From positions 4,914,259 to 4,978,258 of the forward strand of contig OX442320.1 of the NCBI GenBank assembly GCA_949358305.1: a stretch of 64,000 nucleotides of DNA, written 5' to 3'. The notes under the pieces are model-generated. The model had not been told where the DNA came from, did no database searches, and was given only the letters and a program-made list of their open reading frames with translations. A program made the translations under genes and the position numbers. This document shows, in pieces, positions 43,590 to 54,877 of this stretch. Each line of letters begins with the position of its first letter. Position 1 is the stretch's first letter. Origin of the DNA: Strigamia acuminata. Its lineage: Eukaryota; Arthropoda; Chilopoda; Geophilomorpha; Linotaeniidae.

Positions 43590-44600
43590 TGTAAATGCAT
43601 GTAAATCTATGAAAATCTATCAAATCTACCGCTAATTTAAGTAAATTCACTATACTAGTAAATTCACCGATGTGTAACAGAAAATCTGTAAATCCAACAA
43701 AACAACTGTAAATCTAACAAAACAACTGTAAATCTAACAAAACAACTGTAAATCTAACAAAACAACTGTAAATCTAACAAAACAACTATAAATCCAACAA
43801 ACTAAGTGTAAATCTAACAAAACAACTGTAAATCTGACAAACAACTGTAAATCCATCAAAATAACTGCAAATCTAACAAAACAACTTTAAATCTAACAAA
43901 ACAACTGTAAATCTAACAAAACAACTGTAAATCCAACAAAATAACTGCAAATCTAACAAAACAACTTTAAATCTAACAAAACAACTGTAAATCTAACAAA
44001 ACAACTGTAAATCTAACAAACTAAGTGTAAATCTAACAAAACAACTGTAAATCTGACAAACAACTGTAAATCTAACAAAACAACTGTAAATCCAACAAAC
44101 TAACTGTAAATCTAACAAAACAACTGTAAATCCAACAAAATAACTGTAAATCCAACAAACTAACTGTAAATCCAACAAACTAACTGTAAATCCAACAAAC
44201 TAACTGTAAATCCAACAAACTAACTGTAAATCCAACAAACTAACTGTAAATCCCAAAAAGCAAGAGTAAATCCAAATAAATAAGTATACCTCCAACAAAA
44301 TAACTATAAATCCAAATAAACAACTGTAAATCCAAATAAACAACTGTAAATCCAAATAAACAAGTGTAAATGCAACAAAATAAGTGTAAATCTAACAAAA
44401 TAATACTAAATCCAACAAAATAATACTAAATCCAACAAAATAATACTAAATCCAACAAAATAATACTAAATCCAACAAAATAATACTAAATCCAACAAAA
44501 TAATACTAAATCCAACAAAATAATACTAAATCCAACCAAATAAGTGTAAATTCAACTAAATAATACTAAATCCAAAAAAATAAAATTAAAACCACAAATT
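43590..44600 (+). repeat. Minisatellite, 20-bp unit tgtaaatctaacaaaacaac
   Basis: About 50 units. Subtypes occur in blocks: ...aacaaaacaac, ...aacaaactaac, and at the right end seven or more identical aatactaaatccaacaaaat. The core is related to the array at 20110-20880. On this strand G occurs about once per unit or not at all. Confidence 0.97.
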
Positions 44601-45099
44601 TACAATTCTAACAATTCCTCATCAAACAAGTTCAACAAAAATCCACCATGAATCCACTCGTGAATATTAGCAAAAACCTAGAAACACCAAGCAAACCTAG
44701 CACATTTGCAAATCTTCAACCTTTTTCAAATGATTGGTTTTAGCAATCCACAACTCAGATCAAACTGCATTACGTCATAATTATCCAATAGTCTATTGAT
44801 AGGCCGTCTATCTTTTCCCATACGACAGATGAGATCCAAAATAAGTTTAACTAAAATATTTTGTGTTTTACTTCAATTTTAAAACAAAAATGACATCATT
44901 TCCCGTTTAAACTCATGTTTAAACTTAAAATACACTTAAATTAAAATTGTTATTTTTATTCGCAATCAGCATTTTAATCCTTTTACCGGAGCAGCAATTC
45001 GGAAAGTTCCGGCTTACTTTCACCCTTGCCTACAGACCAATACCCAATGCTAAAATCTTGAGTAATTAAAAACTAAAATAAAATAAAATAAAACAACCT
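44601..45099. other. Non-coding stretch
   Basis: A/C-rich start (44600-44700), then AT-rich. Nothing recognised. Confidence 0.4.
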
Positions 45100-45890
45100 T
45101 TAAAAACAGAAAATTAAAGAACTATATCTCATGGAACCATCATTGCAACTTAAAAAAAAAAATCCCATTCCACTTCTAATCACAGACCTATCCCACAAAT
45201 GGAAACAAACGACTCCACTCCAGCAAAGCTTTAAAAAATGCATGTCAGGTAATAACGCATGAATCCCAATAAGGGAACACGAGATATCAGTGAATAAATA
45301 AATAAAAAAAAGAGTTCCAAAGTCGATGGTGTGTGTTGCACTTGTCATTCCAGTGGTTTTGTCCCATCCATCAAAATTGGGCGCGCCACTTTTGCTCAGG
45401 GCTTTGCAGGAAAGCGGGAAAAAAAAGATGGATGGGCGACTGTGCGTTAAATCAAGAAACCTTTGTTTCAATCCACTGCCGCCACGAGAAGATTGCGCAA
45501 TATCTCACAATATACATTGACACGAGAAGAAATCCAAAAGAAACACAAAATATTTTATCAATTCATAGTCTCATGCAAAAAGCGCCTCGTGTGTGTAAAT
45601 AAGTCATAAATATGTGTTTCTATCTGCGCTAACGTATTGGTGGGGATTTAACATTTATGGAGGAATTGGATGGTTTTTGTTGGTGTTACTCAGCAAATGT
45701 TGGCTTCGCTGCTGGTATTTGGATGTAAATAAAGGATTTTTTGTGTTGGTGTTGGTGAGAGTGGATTAATTTATTGTGTTTAATTATGGTTAGAGTGGTG
45801 TTTTATTGGTTTGTGTGTGGGTGGGTTAAAATGGGAGTTTTGGATGAGAGGTTTGGATTTATATTTGAGATAGATATTGGAAAGTGTAGA
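45100..45890. promoter_or_regulatory. Island with strand-composition flip
   Basis: A/C-rich at 45100-45300, mixed at 45310-45620, G/T-rich at 45620-45880, then the array. Frames on both strands (123, 89 and 64 codons) overlap one another without recognisable domains. Confidence 0.35.
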
Positions 45891-45939
45891 AAAATGTAGA
45901 AAGATTGTAGAATTGAGAGGAAAACAGCCCAAAAGAAAA

Positions 45940-46330
45940 GAAAAAAGTATAAAATCAAAAATATACCATAAATACCTCTCAAAAACCAAGATATTTCCCA
46001 ATAAACAAGAAAAATCCATAAAATCGAGTAAAATGTTCACAGTAAACAAAGAAACCCATAAAATCAAGTTAAATTCTCCCAAAAAACAATAAAATTTCAT
46101 AAAATTAAGTAGAATCTTCACAATAAACAAAAAATCCATAAAATCAAGTAAAATTCTCCCAAAAAACAAAAAAAAAAAAAATCCATAAAATCAAGTAAAA
46201 TATTCTCAAAAAAACAAAATATGATCCATAAAATTAAGTCAAATCTTCCCAAAAAAACAAATAAATCCATAAAACCCACAAAACAAAAGAAATCAATCAC
46301 CAGAAAAAATAAAAACCAACCAAAAATAAA
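45940..46330 (+). repeat. Minisatellite, about 44-bp degenerate unit
   Basis: Units built on aaatccataaaatcaagtaa, then aattctcccaaaaaacaa, about eight copies with indels. Almost no G on this strand except in 'caag'. Confidence 0.9.
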
Positions 46331-46555
46331 TTAAAAACACAAAAACTAGAAAAATTTATATATTGCAATATTTCTTTTAGAATCTCCCAATCCCAAAAAC
46401 CGACTTTGCTAACGTCTTTAAAGCGTAAATAACGGCCATCAGACAAGTCAGAAAAATGACAAAGAAAATTTACGACGAATATACGTCATTCCAACATGTT
46501 TCATCCGTGAAAAATAACCAATTATAACAAATAAAAAAAAATATATAAAAATTTA

Positions 46556-46585
46556 TACAAAAAAAAAAAAAAAAAAAAAAAAAAT
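46556..46585 (+). repeat. Poly(A) run
   Basis: An uninterrupted A run of about 25 follows tttataca. Other long A or T/A runs lie at 48065-48083, 48540-48580 and 50289-50310. No retroelement body was identified upstream. Confidence 0.9.
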
Positions 46586-46589
46586 TTCC

Positions 46590-47039
46590 ACCATTTTGAA
46601 TTCATCACTTAACGCAGCGCAGCAACAATCGTGCGAATACACCGTGTCCAGCATAATTTAAACAATTTAGAAACAACTGCAAAGACGAATCGTCCCATGA
46701 AAATTCTTCGGGGTGGCGAATATGATAAATAAAAGCCGCATTTCATCACGGACCGGCTCCTCATCCATATGGATGACACCCTATTGTGCATCGACTTGTT
46801 CTCCAGCCAAATTGTCCACCAGTGACTCCCCGCCACGTGACCGCGTAAAACCAACAACCACAGGGGGAGTTGCCTTCCCCTTTTTGTGACAAATTGCCTG
46901 TACAAAAATAAGCTCCACCACACCACCCCACAAAAAAATATGGCGCGTTTGAGACGTGATGACAAACAAAATCAAATTTTAATGCATGTTTACAACCCTC
47001 CCCCATCTCCCCCCCCCGCATAAATTTTTTTTTTAAAGT
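46590..47039. other. Moderate-GC stretch with minus-strand frames
   Basis: Two overlapping minus-strand frames (46965-46609, 118 codons; 47045-46761, 94 codons). Tryptophan-rich composition reflects G/T bias on that strand. No domain recognised. Confidence 0.3.
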
Positions 47040-47059
47040 AATCACTCATATTGAATTTG

Positions 47060-47170
47060 ATGGCTAAATGTATAAAACTCCGCCTGGAACTTCCCTGCAT
47101 TACAAAGCAAAAATAGAGAAATTTGGTGAAGAACTTCCCTGCATTACAAGGCAAAAATATACAAAGCCGG
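47060..47170. repeat. 43-bp tandem duplication, related to 47985-48040
   Basis: gaacttccctgcattacaaa, then gcaaaaata, occurs twice 43 bp apart. ataaaactccgcctg before the first copy recurs at 47990 (acaaaactccgcctg, then tgcttcactgcat). The two sites flank elements at 47284-47590, suggesting an older repeat split by insertions. Confidence 0.6.
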
Positions 47171-47283
47171 ATGGTTAAAAAATACATTGAAATTGTGATA
47201 ATGCACTCCCATCAATGGTGTTTTATGTTATAAATATTATATTACCTTATTAATAATTTAAAAAGTATTCCGTGTTAGGCATT

Positions 47284-47516
47284 AAGCTAGGATCACACTA
47301 GACGAAACGCAAGAAAACTGACAGAACGCAAACTCTCGACGTTGACGCCAATTCCTGCTTCAACTCCAAGTTGAAGTAAGCGACCCAACGCAAGGAAAGG
47401 TCTTGCGGCCAACCAATCACGATCGACTCCAACTCTCGTCGATTCACGTCTGGTTGGCAAGACTTTGCCACGTGCAAACAGGCCGCCTTTTTTGGATTCT
47501 AGAACAAGTTCTAGAA
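47284..47516 (+). mobile_element. Dispersed element A (copy 2, uninterrupted)
   Basis: Matches 23470-23595 plus 24121-24232. It shows the empty site tcttgcggcc for the insertion in copy 1. Ends are not defined by inverted repeats. CACGTG lies within ctttgccacgtgcaaac. Confidence 0.85.
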
Positions 47517-47590
47517 CAGGGGTCTTCGAGTAATTTTAAGTGGGGTCCGGATACTATTGAAAATTTTTATCGAGGTCCAGAAAAAAAAAT
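47517..47590 (+). mobile_element. hAT-like terminus (copy 2)
   Basis: Starts caggggtcttcgagtaattt and continues gtggggtccggatactattg, as at 24233. It is found at the same place relative to element A in both copies, so the two travelled together. Confidence 0.65.
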
Positions 47591-48109
47591 TTATAATACT
47601 TACTAGTTTTAAATTTTTATTTTTTGACTCATTTAAGTAATTATATAAAACACAATAGGTAGGTATTCTTAAAAATTTAATGCGAAAAATACACGGCATT
47701 TCAATGTACAGGATTTTCACAAAGTCTCTAGACAATTTAAAAAATGTATTAAAAATTAAAAATAAATCAGATATTTATCAAACTTGTAGGCCTACTTTAC
47801 CTTTTTTAATTATTTCCGTCTTAAATCCTCTCCGAAATAAGAAACATACATGAATAAAAACTTTAATAATAACTTATTAATATGCAAAAAAAAATTATTT
47901 TGGTACCATCTAAATTTTTTTTTTAGAATTCTCTAAAGACTTTATGAACACCCTGAATTATGGAATTACAATGACAAAAATATATACAAAACTCCGCCTG
48001 ATGCTTCACTGCATGACAACCCAAAAGAAAATAATTAAAAACTTCGCGACAACTCCCCAAAAATAAAAAAAAAAAAAAAAAAAGGAAAACAGTAATAAAA
48101 AAACGTGGA
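47591..48109. other. Non-coding AT-rich stretch
   Basis: Nothing beyond the repeat at 47985-48040 described with 47060-47170. Confidence 0.4.
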
Positions 48110-49100
48110 GAAAACGAAATTTTATCTCGCGACACCAACCAACTTACACTCGATTCCACAAGGCACAGATTGTGACAAAGTAATTTTTGCGCGCCCTGTC
48201 ACCCACTTATTTCACCCCCGACTACACAGCACTCATTTATTTCCTTTCTACTCCCAAAAAAAAATCGAAATTTCTTTTCTCTCTCTCTCCCTCTCTCCAT
48301 CCAAACTTCACTCACATTAAAAATAAATGAAAACACACCGGGTCCACCAACAATACGACATTTTTTCTCCCCCCCCCGCCCCCCCTCCCCAAAAAAAACC
48401 ACCACTCACTTATTTTTTCTTTTTATTTCTTCATATTTTCCTTTACGACTGCATCGCCCGTCGTCCACACCATCAAAAAAAGAATTTCATTTCCAGCTAG
48501 CGAGCAAATAAATCGACCGGAAGTAGCCCAAAACATACAAAAAAAATTTTTTTTTCAAAAAAAAAAAAAAAAAAAAAAAATCGCGCATGCGCAGAGCGAG
48601 CACAGTCCACGTGACTCGGAAAAGCGAGTGATGGCGGTTATTGAATTTGAGAAACGAGGCGACAATCGCCAATGTTCATTTGGAGCGCGTGCGACAAAAC
48701 TTGCCAACTGCGGAGACATGAATTTGCATACCACAGACTCACGAGCCCCCCGCACACTCCCACACACCGTTTCAACATCCATCTCTCCCTCCTGTTTGGC
48801 GCCAATTCACACGCGCTCACAATGAGCATTTGTTCTCGCACAGACCTGATTTATGGACCCCCAGACTCGGTTGCCGAACCCCGAGTCGGTTCCAAACGCG
48901 CGACACAATGTCTCCTTTGAAAATGCTCCACTTAGTTTGCATTTGCGCAATCGTCCTTTTCTAGTTCCACTTTTTATTCCTTTTTTCCACGCTCCTTCTT
49001 AGCTTTCTTAGGAAAATGTATGGACTCTGAGTCGGAAAAAAAGGTGCAATTGTTGATGGATTTATTTCTGGATTTTTTAAAATGTTTTTGGAGGGACAGA
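48110..49100. promoter_or_regulatory. CpG-rich promoter-like island with NRF1 and E-box motifs
   Basis: The left side 48110-48480 is C/A-rich (including a run of C at 48368-48386). The core 48581-48960 is rich in CpG. It contains gcgcatgcgc (NRF1 type, 48583-48592), CACGTG (48608-48613), gatggcgg (YY1-like, 48627) and gcgcgcgaca-like motifs. Right of it is G/T-rich (49000-49100). ATG at 48628 opens a 65-codon plus-strand frame of unknown nature. The best classical promoter candidate in the window. Confidence 0.45.
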
Positions 49101-49250
49101 AAGTGACACTTCACTGCAATGTTTCTGTATAAATTGTCTACCGAACTTATAGTCCACATAAATGGCAGTATATTTACAATGTATAACCAATATATTTGAA
49201 ATATATTATAATCTAGATATATTTTACATTACATATACGTCCATTGTATA
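49101..49250. other. AT-rich spacer
   Basis: Repeated tatattt motifs; nothing recognised. Confidence 0.3.
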
Positions 49251-49800
49251 CAGGGTGTCCGGCAGAACACCTACGGGGTGAATTATTTCACAATCATGTT
49301 AATTTAAAAAAATTTGGATTATGGATTTAAGTAAATGACATGTGAGGAATTCAATGAAACATGTTAAATTCATGTGACATTGTTGCAACACTGTTTTGCA
49401 ACTCGTAACTTTTAAACCAACAATGCTACGCAAAAAATGTCAATTGCAAAGTTGTAGATCACCATTTGTTTAGCATAATTCTGACACCGGCAGATCGGAA
49501 TATATCGCTTTACATTGACAATATTAATCGGACGTTTGGATTTTAGAGTTTAAGCAACTTCAAACTTGAGAAAAAGTGTCGCGGTTACAATGATGTGTCG
49601 TGGTGTTATTTAAAATAGCGTCGAGAAATATTATTTGACGATAAGTTGTGAAGGGTTTGACCAATGCCATAATTCTCCGTTATCGGCTGATACTGACATC
49701 GGCAGATCGGAATATATCGCTTTAAATTAAGAATATTAATCGGACCTTTGGTTTTTAGCGTTTTAGCAGCTTCGAACTTCCCTAACGATGTCAAGTTTTC
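49251..49800. mobile_element. Repeat with tacagggtgtcc end and internal 87-bp duplication
   Basis: Starts tacagggtgtccggcagaac (49250-49269), a terminus type known in many invertebrate DNA elements. 49481-49567 is repeated at 49693-49778 (ggcagatcggaatatatcgc, then attaatcggac), about 85% identical, offset 212 bp. 49340-49410 resembles 54650-54715 (cattgttgcaacactgtttt / cattgttgcaacattgtttt). The other end was not found. Confidence 0.6.
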
Positions 49801-50079
49801 CACGAAACTGACACAATTTTGCGTCTTCCCAAAAAAAATAATGTTTGGGAAAATTATAAATTTTGCGAAGTAATGAAGCCAAATACTAATTGTATGAATA
49901 ACAAATAAATGATGTTATTTATGGCATGTCCAGTTTATATCAGTACTTTAAAGAAAGTTCCGTCAGAAAGCGCCCCTAATATATCCATCCAACGGCTTTA
50001 AACAATTTCCAAATTTTTCGTTTCATCGACATGAAAAATTTACAAGAAAAAAGAAAAATGGATAATTAATCCTATTCCT
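49801..50079. other. Non-coding stretch
   Basis: Nothing recognised. Confidence 0.35.
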
Positions 50080-50980
50080 TAAAAAAAAATTCCTTCAAAA
50101 TGCCCAAAACAAATCCACATTTTCCATTCCTCTGAAATTCATAAAACCCTCCAACTCCAACCAAACCACTCTTAAAGCTGATTCCCACCAACTCCACACC
50201 TAAACATCAATTCCACACCCCCAAAAAACCCCATCAAACTCCAAAATTCCAAACTCTCAATCTCCAAGCCACCTTTCTTCCTCCTCTTCAAAAAAAAAAA
50301 AAAAAAAAAATCAAGTTGACAGACAATTGCCTATTTCTTATCCCAAAATGAACCCCCTGTAAGAAAAAGAGGAAACAAGTAGATCGTAAATAAAGCGCCA
50401 GTTTGAATGAGTTCACTTCCAACCATTGCTAAGCACCGCCATTAAGGCACGAGCGATACTATTGCCACCCAATTACGCATTCGCCTCGGCAATCGGCATA
50501 TTTATCACTTTAATCTGACACGCAAAATCGTCAAAGGCCAAAAGCACGCCTCTCCGCTCCGTTTTAGAACCCCTTAACGCGCCGCCACTCGGCTTCGCAG
50601 TCTTACAACAATTAACAAACATTTTCATAAACCGGAGGAAAGTGATTAGCAAAGCTGAGTCAAGTCCTGATGACGATTGAGCGTGCAAATGAATAAATAA
50701 ACAATATCGGCCACCGCAGGTAACTTATTCTCAATGGTGTCATCAAAACCAAATGTGCCTTCTTAAAGGTGCCGCCAAGCGGAGCCACTTTCGCTCCGCT
50801 CGTAAAACGAGATGTGTAAAATGTCGAGTTAAATATATTAAATAATTCCGTGTTTTCTCGACGTTTAATCATCTTTTTTTATTATCGTGGGTAGATAAAA
50901 AACTGGGATGGGTTAAGTGATAGCGGGCGAAGAACAAGTGCCACGGATTTACAGCAAAAATGGAGCACGAGTAAATTAGA
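50080..50980. promoter_or_regulatory. Island with strand-composition flip
   Basis: 50080-50290 is strongly A/C-rich (ccctccaactccaaccaaac). After an A run, 50330-50880 is mixed with CpGs, and 50885-50960 is G-rich (gtgggtagat, ctgggatgggttaag). The minisatellite follows at 51010. Two minus-strand frames (50688-50473, 50872-50660) have no recognised domain. Confidence 0.35.
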
Positions 50981-51009
50981 GCAATAACTTAGGCTCGCTG
51001 TGGTGGATC

Positions 51010-51620
51010 CCATTTCTCATGCTCTCGGGCCCCAAAATCACTGCTCTAGGTCCCAAAACCCCTGTTCAAGGTTCCAAAACCCTTGTTCTAGGTAAAAAAA
51101 AAACATATTATGAGCCAAAAAACTCTTATTAAGAGGCTTTAAAAACCCGCCTATAGGCCAAAAACCCCTATTATGGGCCTAAACCCCTGTTCTAGGCCCC
51201 AAAACCCCTGTTCTAGGTCCCAAAACCCCTGTTCTAGTTTCCAAAACCCTGTTCTAGGTCCCAAAACCCATGTTCTAGATCCCAAAACCCATGTTCTAGG
51301 TCCCAAAACCCATGTTCTAGGTCCCAAAACCCATTTCTAGGTCCCAAAACCCATGTTCTAAGTCCCAAAACCCATTTCTAGGTCCCAAAACCCATGTTCT
51401 ATATTCCAAAACCCATGTTCTAGGTCCCAAAACCCATGTTCTAGATCCCAAAACCCATGTTCTAGGTCCCAAAACCCATTTCTAGGTCCCAAAACCCATG
51501 TTCTAAGTCCCAAAACCCATTTCTAGGTCCCAAAACCCATGTTCTACGTCCAAAAACCCTATTATGGGCTTAACAATCCTATTCTGGGCCCAGAAACCCT
51601 ATTATGGGCTTAACAATCCT
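51010..51620 (+). repeat. Minisatellite, about 21-bp unit ggtcccaaaacccatgttct
   Basis: About 28 units. A higher-order block of roughly 120-130 bp also repeats (same order of tttctaggtccc and gttctaagtccc variants at 51330 and 51480). C-rich, so strongly skewed. Confidence 0.95.
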
Positions 51621-53226
51621 ATTCTGGGCTCATAAATGGTAAATACAGACATAACTATGGAATTTAGAGTGAGACGGTGGACGATATAAACACTACATGA
51701 GTTTGAGAAAACAAATTGAGTTTTAAAAGTTTAGATGAAAATGCAACAAACATTGGAAAATACAAAAAATTAGGAAATATAAAAAATTAGAAAATATAAA
51801 AATTATGTAATATAAAAATGGCACTTGAAATAGAATTAAAATCAATAAAACTACACTTTTCACTTTTCACTTTTCACAATAACGTTGGCCAAAACTCTTA
51901 AAAACCCACTGATTTTTCAACAACATTAACCACCCAACTGATAAAACCAACTAAATTGCTTGACTAAACTCAATGCAATAGGCATACTAAAATAATCTTT
52001 AGAAACCAATAATTGTGTTAGAAATTGAGTCAAAGTGCCTGCTTGTTTATCTAATGGTATGAGCTTGACTGCACACATTCCCCGGTCACAGATTAAAGCG
52101 CCCGAGTATTATTTTGAAAAATAGCCACAGTTGGCACTGGACCGAATGTTTCATTTAGGAATTTTCACCATTACACCATGCATGCAAAACGCAAAATATG
52201 ATATAACTTTTTTAATAAGATAATATTACTTGAGACCGAAAACAAAATATTATCCGAATAATTTTTTTCCCGAGCAAACCGATTGGCTGTTTCGTCGCTT
52301 CCGATTGGTTGATAACCGACAAGTGATATTATCAGCCTACCTACTATCCTAAACAAACCAGAATTTTTTTGTCACCAAAACCAACTAACTTTGTGCCTGG
52401 TTTCCAGTCACGTTCAATACAATCCCCAAATGGCCTGTTTAGTACAACTCCACCACACCAGAAGGAGTCACCGGTTCCGGAAGACACCCTCAGAAACCAA
52501 TGGGAAAGTGCAGAATAGTGCAAAAGTGAACTATAAAAAGGCCAAACTGAGGCTGGACGACTAGCCAGTGCAAAAATTTTCAACAAAATTGGTCAAAAGA
52601 TGGCGCTTTATTTTTTTTCCAAATTCACACTTACATAGATCACGTGACTGTTGGTTCTAAAAAAATCATCAATCAGGTTTCTTTAACAATTACACATTTA
52701 GGATTTTGATCTATACACTAACAGTGACCTCAAACAGAAAGTTGCGGACAGCATTATACGACTACCACAAGACAATCGTCTTTGCCCTTCTCCACTCTTG
52801 TTCAACATGGTGACGCTTAGGGATTGGGCATCTAAGACATTCCCAGTACAGTGAGCGACACATGGGCTCGATCTCTAACTCGCGCAAACAATGGCAATTC
52901 GACCATTCTTTCTACACGATCTCCCATTTTGGTTGCAGATGCATCACAGCAATAGAAAAAGACATGAGACACTGACCCCTAGACAAACTGAATAAAAGGC
53001 CGTAAACCATAAAAACAGTCTCTCTCTGTCATTTCCTATACATGTCCTGCGTCCGGTGCTATCAGGACGACCCTATGCCCGGATGATATCCATCCACAAT
53101 CACAACCTGTCGTTATTAACCGTTACTGCTCCCATCAGACGTCAGAGTGTGAGAATGATAAAGACAACCGGTTAAGATGATTGTCTAAACTAGACTGCTT
53201 TATTCATCAAAAGGAAGCCAGCAAAA
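51621..53226. other. Non-coding stretch
   Basis: 51860-51890 has three cacttttcacttttcac units. Two attggctg/gattggttgat motifs lie near 52280-52310. 52740-53220 is moderate in GC and single copy. An 80-codon minus-strand frame (52586-52344) has no domain. Confidence 0.35.
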
Positions 53227-53701
53227 CATTAAATGAGCGATTAGTTGATTACTTTGATTACTTTGATTAGTCGATTACTTGATGTGTCATGTGACTGGAT
53301 TCAACCAATCCCGAGAATAATCATTTCATCAAATAAGCAACTAGGCAACTAATCAAGTAATCACCCCAAACCATGATTTTCTGCTGACTTGGGCCGATTA
53401 TAAGTGCTCACTCAACTGAAACCAACATGGCGGCACCTGACCCGCTTCAACTACACAAGGTCATAATATAACAAAGTCTGCTCAGTTTAGGTTAAACTGA
53501 ACACATGAAACGAGTTAGGTAGTTGCAATTATTATTTGTAGGAACTTTTTTTAAACAATTGCAACGTATTTAGGTTACAATTTAAACAATTCTGCCCATC
53601 GGAGCAATAATCACATAGTCAGATTTTTGTTGGGCCCTCAATAATTGAGTGATTATGATTATTGCAATAATCAACTAATCACAATAATCGCTCATTTAAT
53701 G
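53227..53701. mobile_element. 475-bp non-autonomous transposon, TIR cattaaatgagcgatta
   Basis: cattaaatgagcgattagtt (53227) is mirrored by aataatcgctcatttaatg ending at 53701. Subterminal tgattactttgatta and tgattatgattattgc repeats follow. The first 87 bp match 13408-13497 at about 95%, so that fragment is the same family. No transposase. Confidence 0.85.
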
Positions 53702-53715
53702 AAACCCCTTAGTGT

Positions 53716-53759
53716 TTAATTCTCATTCCTTGTAATTACTCCATTGGAGTTTGTTTCCA

Positions 53760-53794
<35 letters not shown>

Positions 53795-54087
53795 ATATAG
53801 AAACGATCCCTAAATGCTAAGACAGACCCCCAGGGGGAGCCATCGCTACGAATAAAGTTAGCCGTTGAAGTTAACATCATACCGTTAAGTTTCCAATAAA
53901 AGTATAGTGAGAAGATCCTGTAGAATTTAGAGCGGTCTTCTTCATTGTCCAATCCATAAGCATGGGCCATAATATTAGGCCTAGTGTTACAACAACCAAC
54001 GAACACTAGGCCAAACATTAGGGCCAACACCAACAGACTCCAATCTTGTAGAAAAGCAGATCCTCTTCTGCAATGCTGTTCTTCCAA
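53716..54087 (-). mobile_element. Possible retroposed sequence with (TTTA)n tail
   Basis: A minus-strand frame of 123 codons runs into (TTTA)9-10 at 53797-53759. A simple-sequence tail at the 3' end of a short non-repetitive body is typical of SINE- or CR1-like retroposons. No promoter boxes, target duplication or second copy were seen. The frame has a hydrophobic run near its start (LVLALMFGLVFVGCC) but no known domain. Confidence 0.3.
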
Positions 54088-54599
54088 GGATGCAATTTAC
54101 AAGTCATCAACATCTAAACACATTAACACATTACAACAACTAAACAGGAAATTGAAAATACAAAACAACAAGCAGCATCCAAACAGAACAAAAGCCCTCT
54201 TAAAAAACAATCCAAACCAGTGAGGAAATTACTTGGACTTTGTTAAATGAAGCGGAGGAGGAAAGAAACGCTTAAAGTCACTGACAACTTCAATTTAAGC
54301 CTCTACATTTGAAGCAAATCTTTACAGCATATTGCTCCTACATATCCTATGATCATCTGCAGCTATCATTTTTATGGCGGTCATTTACTACCAAGTCTGT
54401 GATGACACTACATAAAAACAGATATGACAACTTTTTCTATTCTAATAAATGGGGCTTTAGTGGAGAAAACAAAGAGCCGGTTAACTTCCAATTTGTTCGA
54501 TTGTGCCCATTAATTTTTGTTTATTTCTCTTTGTTCGTGGTCCGTTTAATACATGGAAGGGGAAAAAGCCGTTGGCCGATGTTTTGGTAGTTATTGGAG
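54088..54599. other. Non-coding stretch
   Basis: Frames at 53984 and 54309 (+) are AT-biased without domains. Confidence 0.35.
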
Positions 54600-54877
54600 A
54601 TATTTAAAATTTGACGACGGATCGGTATAGGAAGTTGGGTACGGAGAATCCAATGAGACACGTTTCATTGCTGTACCATTGTTGCAACATTGTTTTTCAA
54701 GTTGTAACTTCTTTCACCTACACCGTTTAATGTGGGTAATAGCCGGCCTGTAGAGTGTACGCCATAAGTATAGAATAATCAGTTTTTTTGTAATATTTTT
54801 ATTACACTTCATCTGAAATCAAACCAATTTTTTTAATGGCTTTTGGCAGAAAAAAGGTTCTCGACCCCTGGTTTAGT
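54600..54877 (-). mobile_element. Decayed repeat with hAT-like terminus
   Basis: 54650-54715 resembles 49340-49410. 54855-54872 (ggttctcgacccctg) is the inverted form of caggggtcgagaacc, a hAT-family end. The two parts may be separate insertions. Confidence 0.5.
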
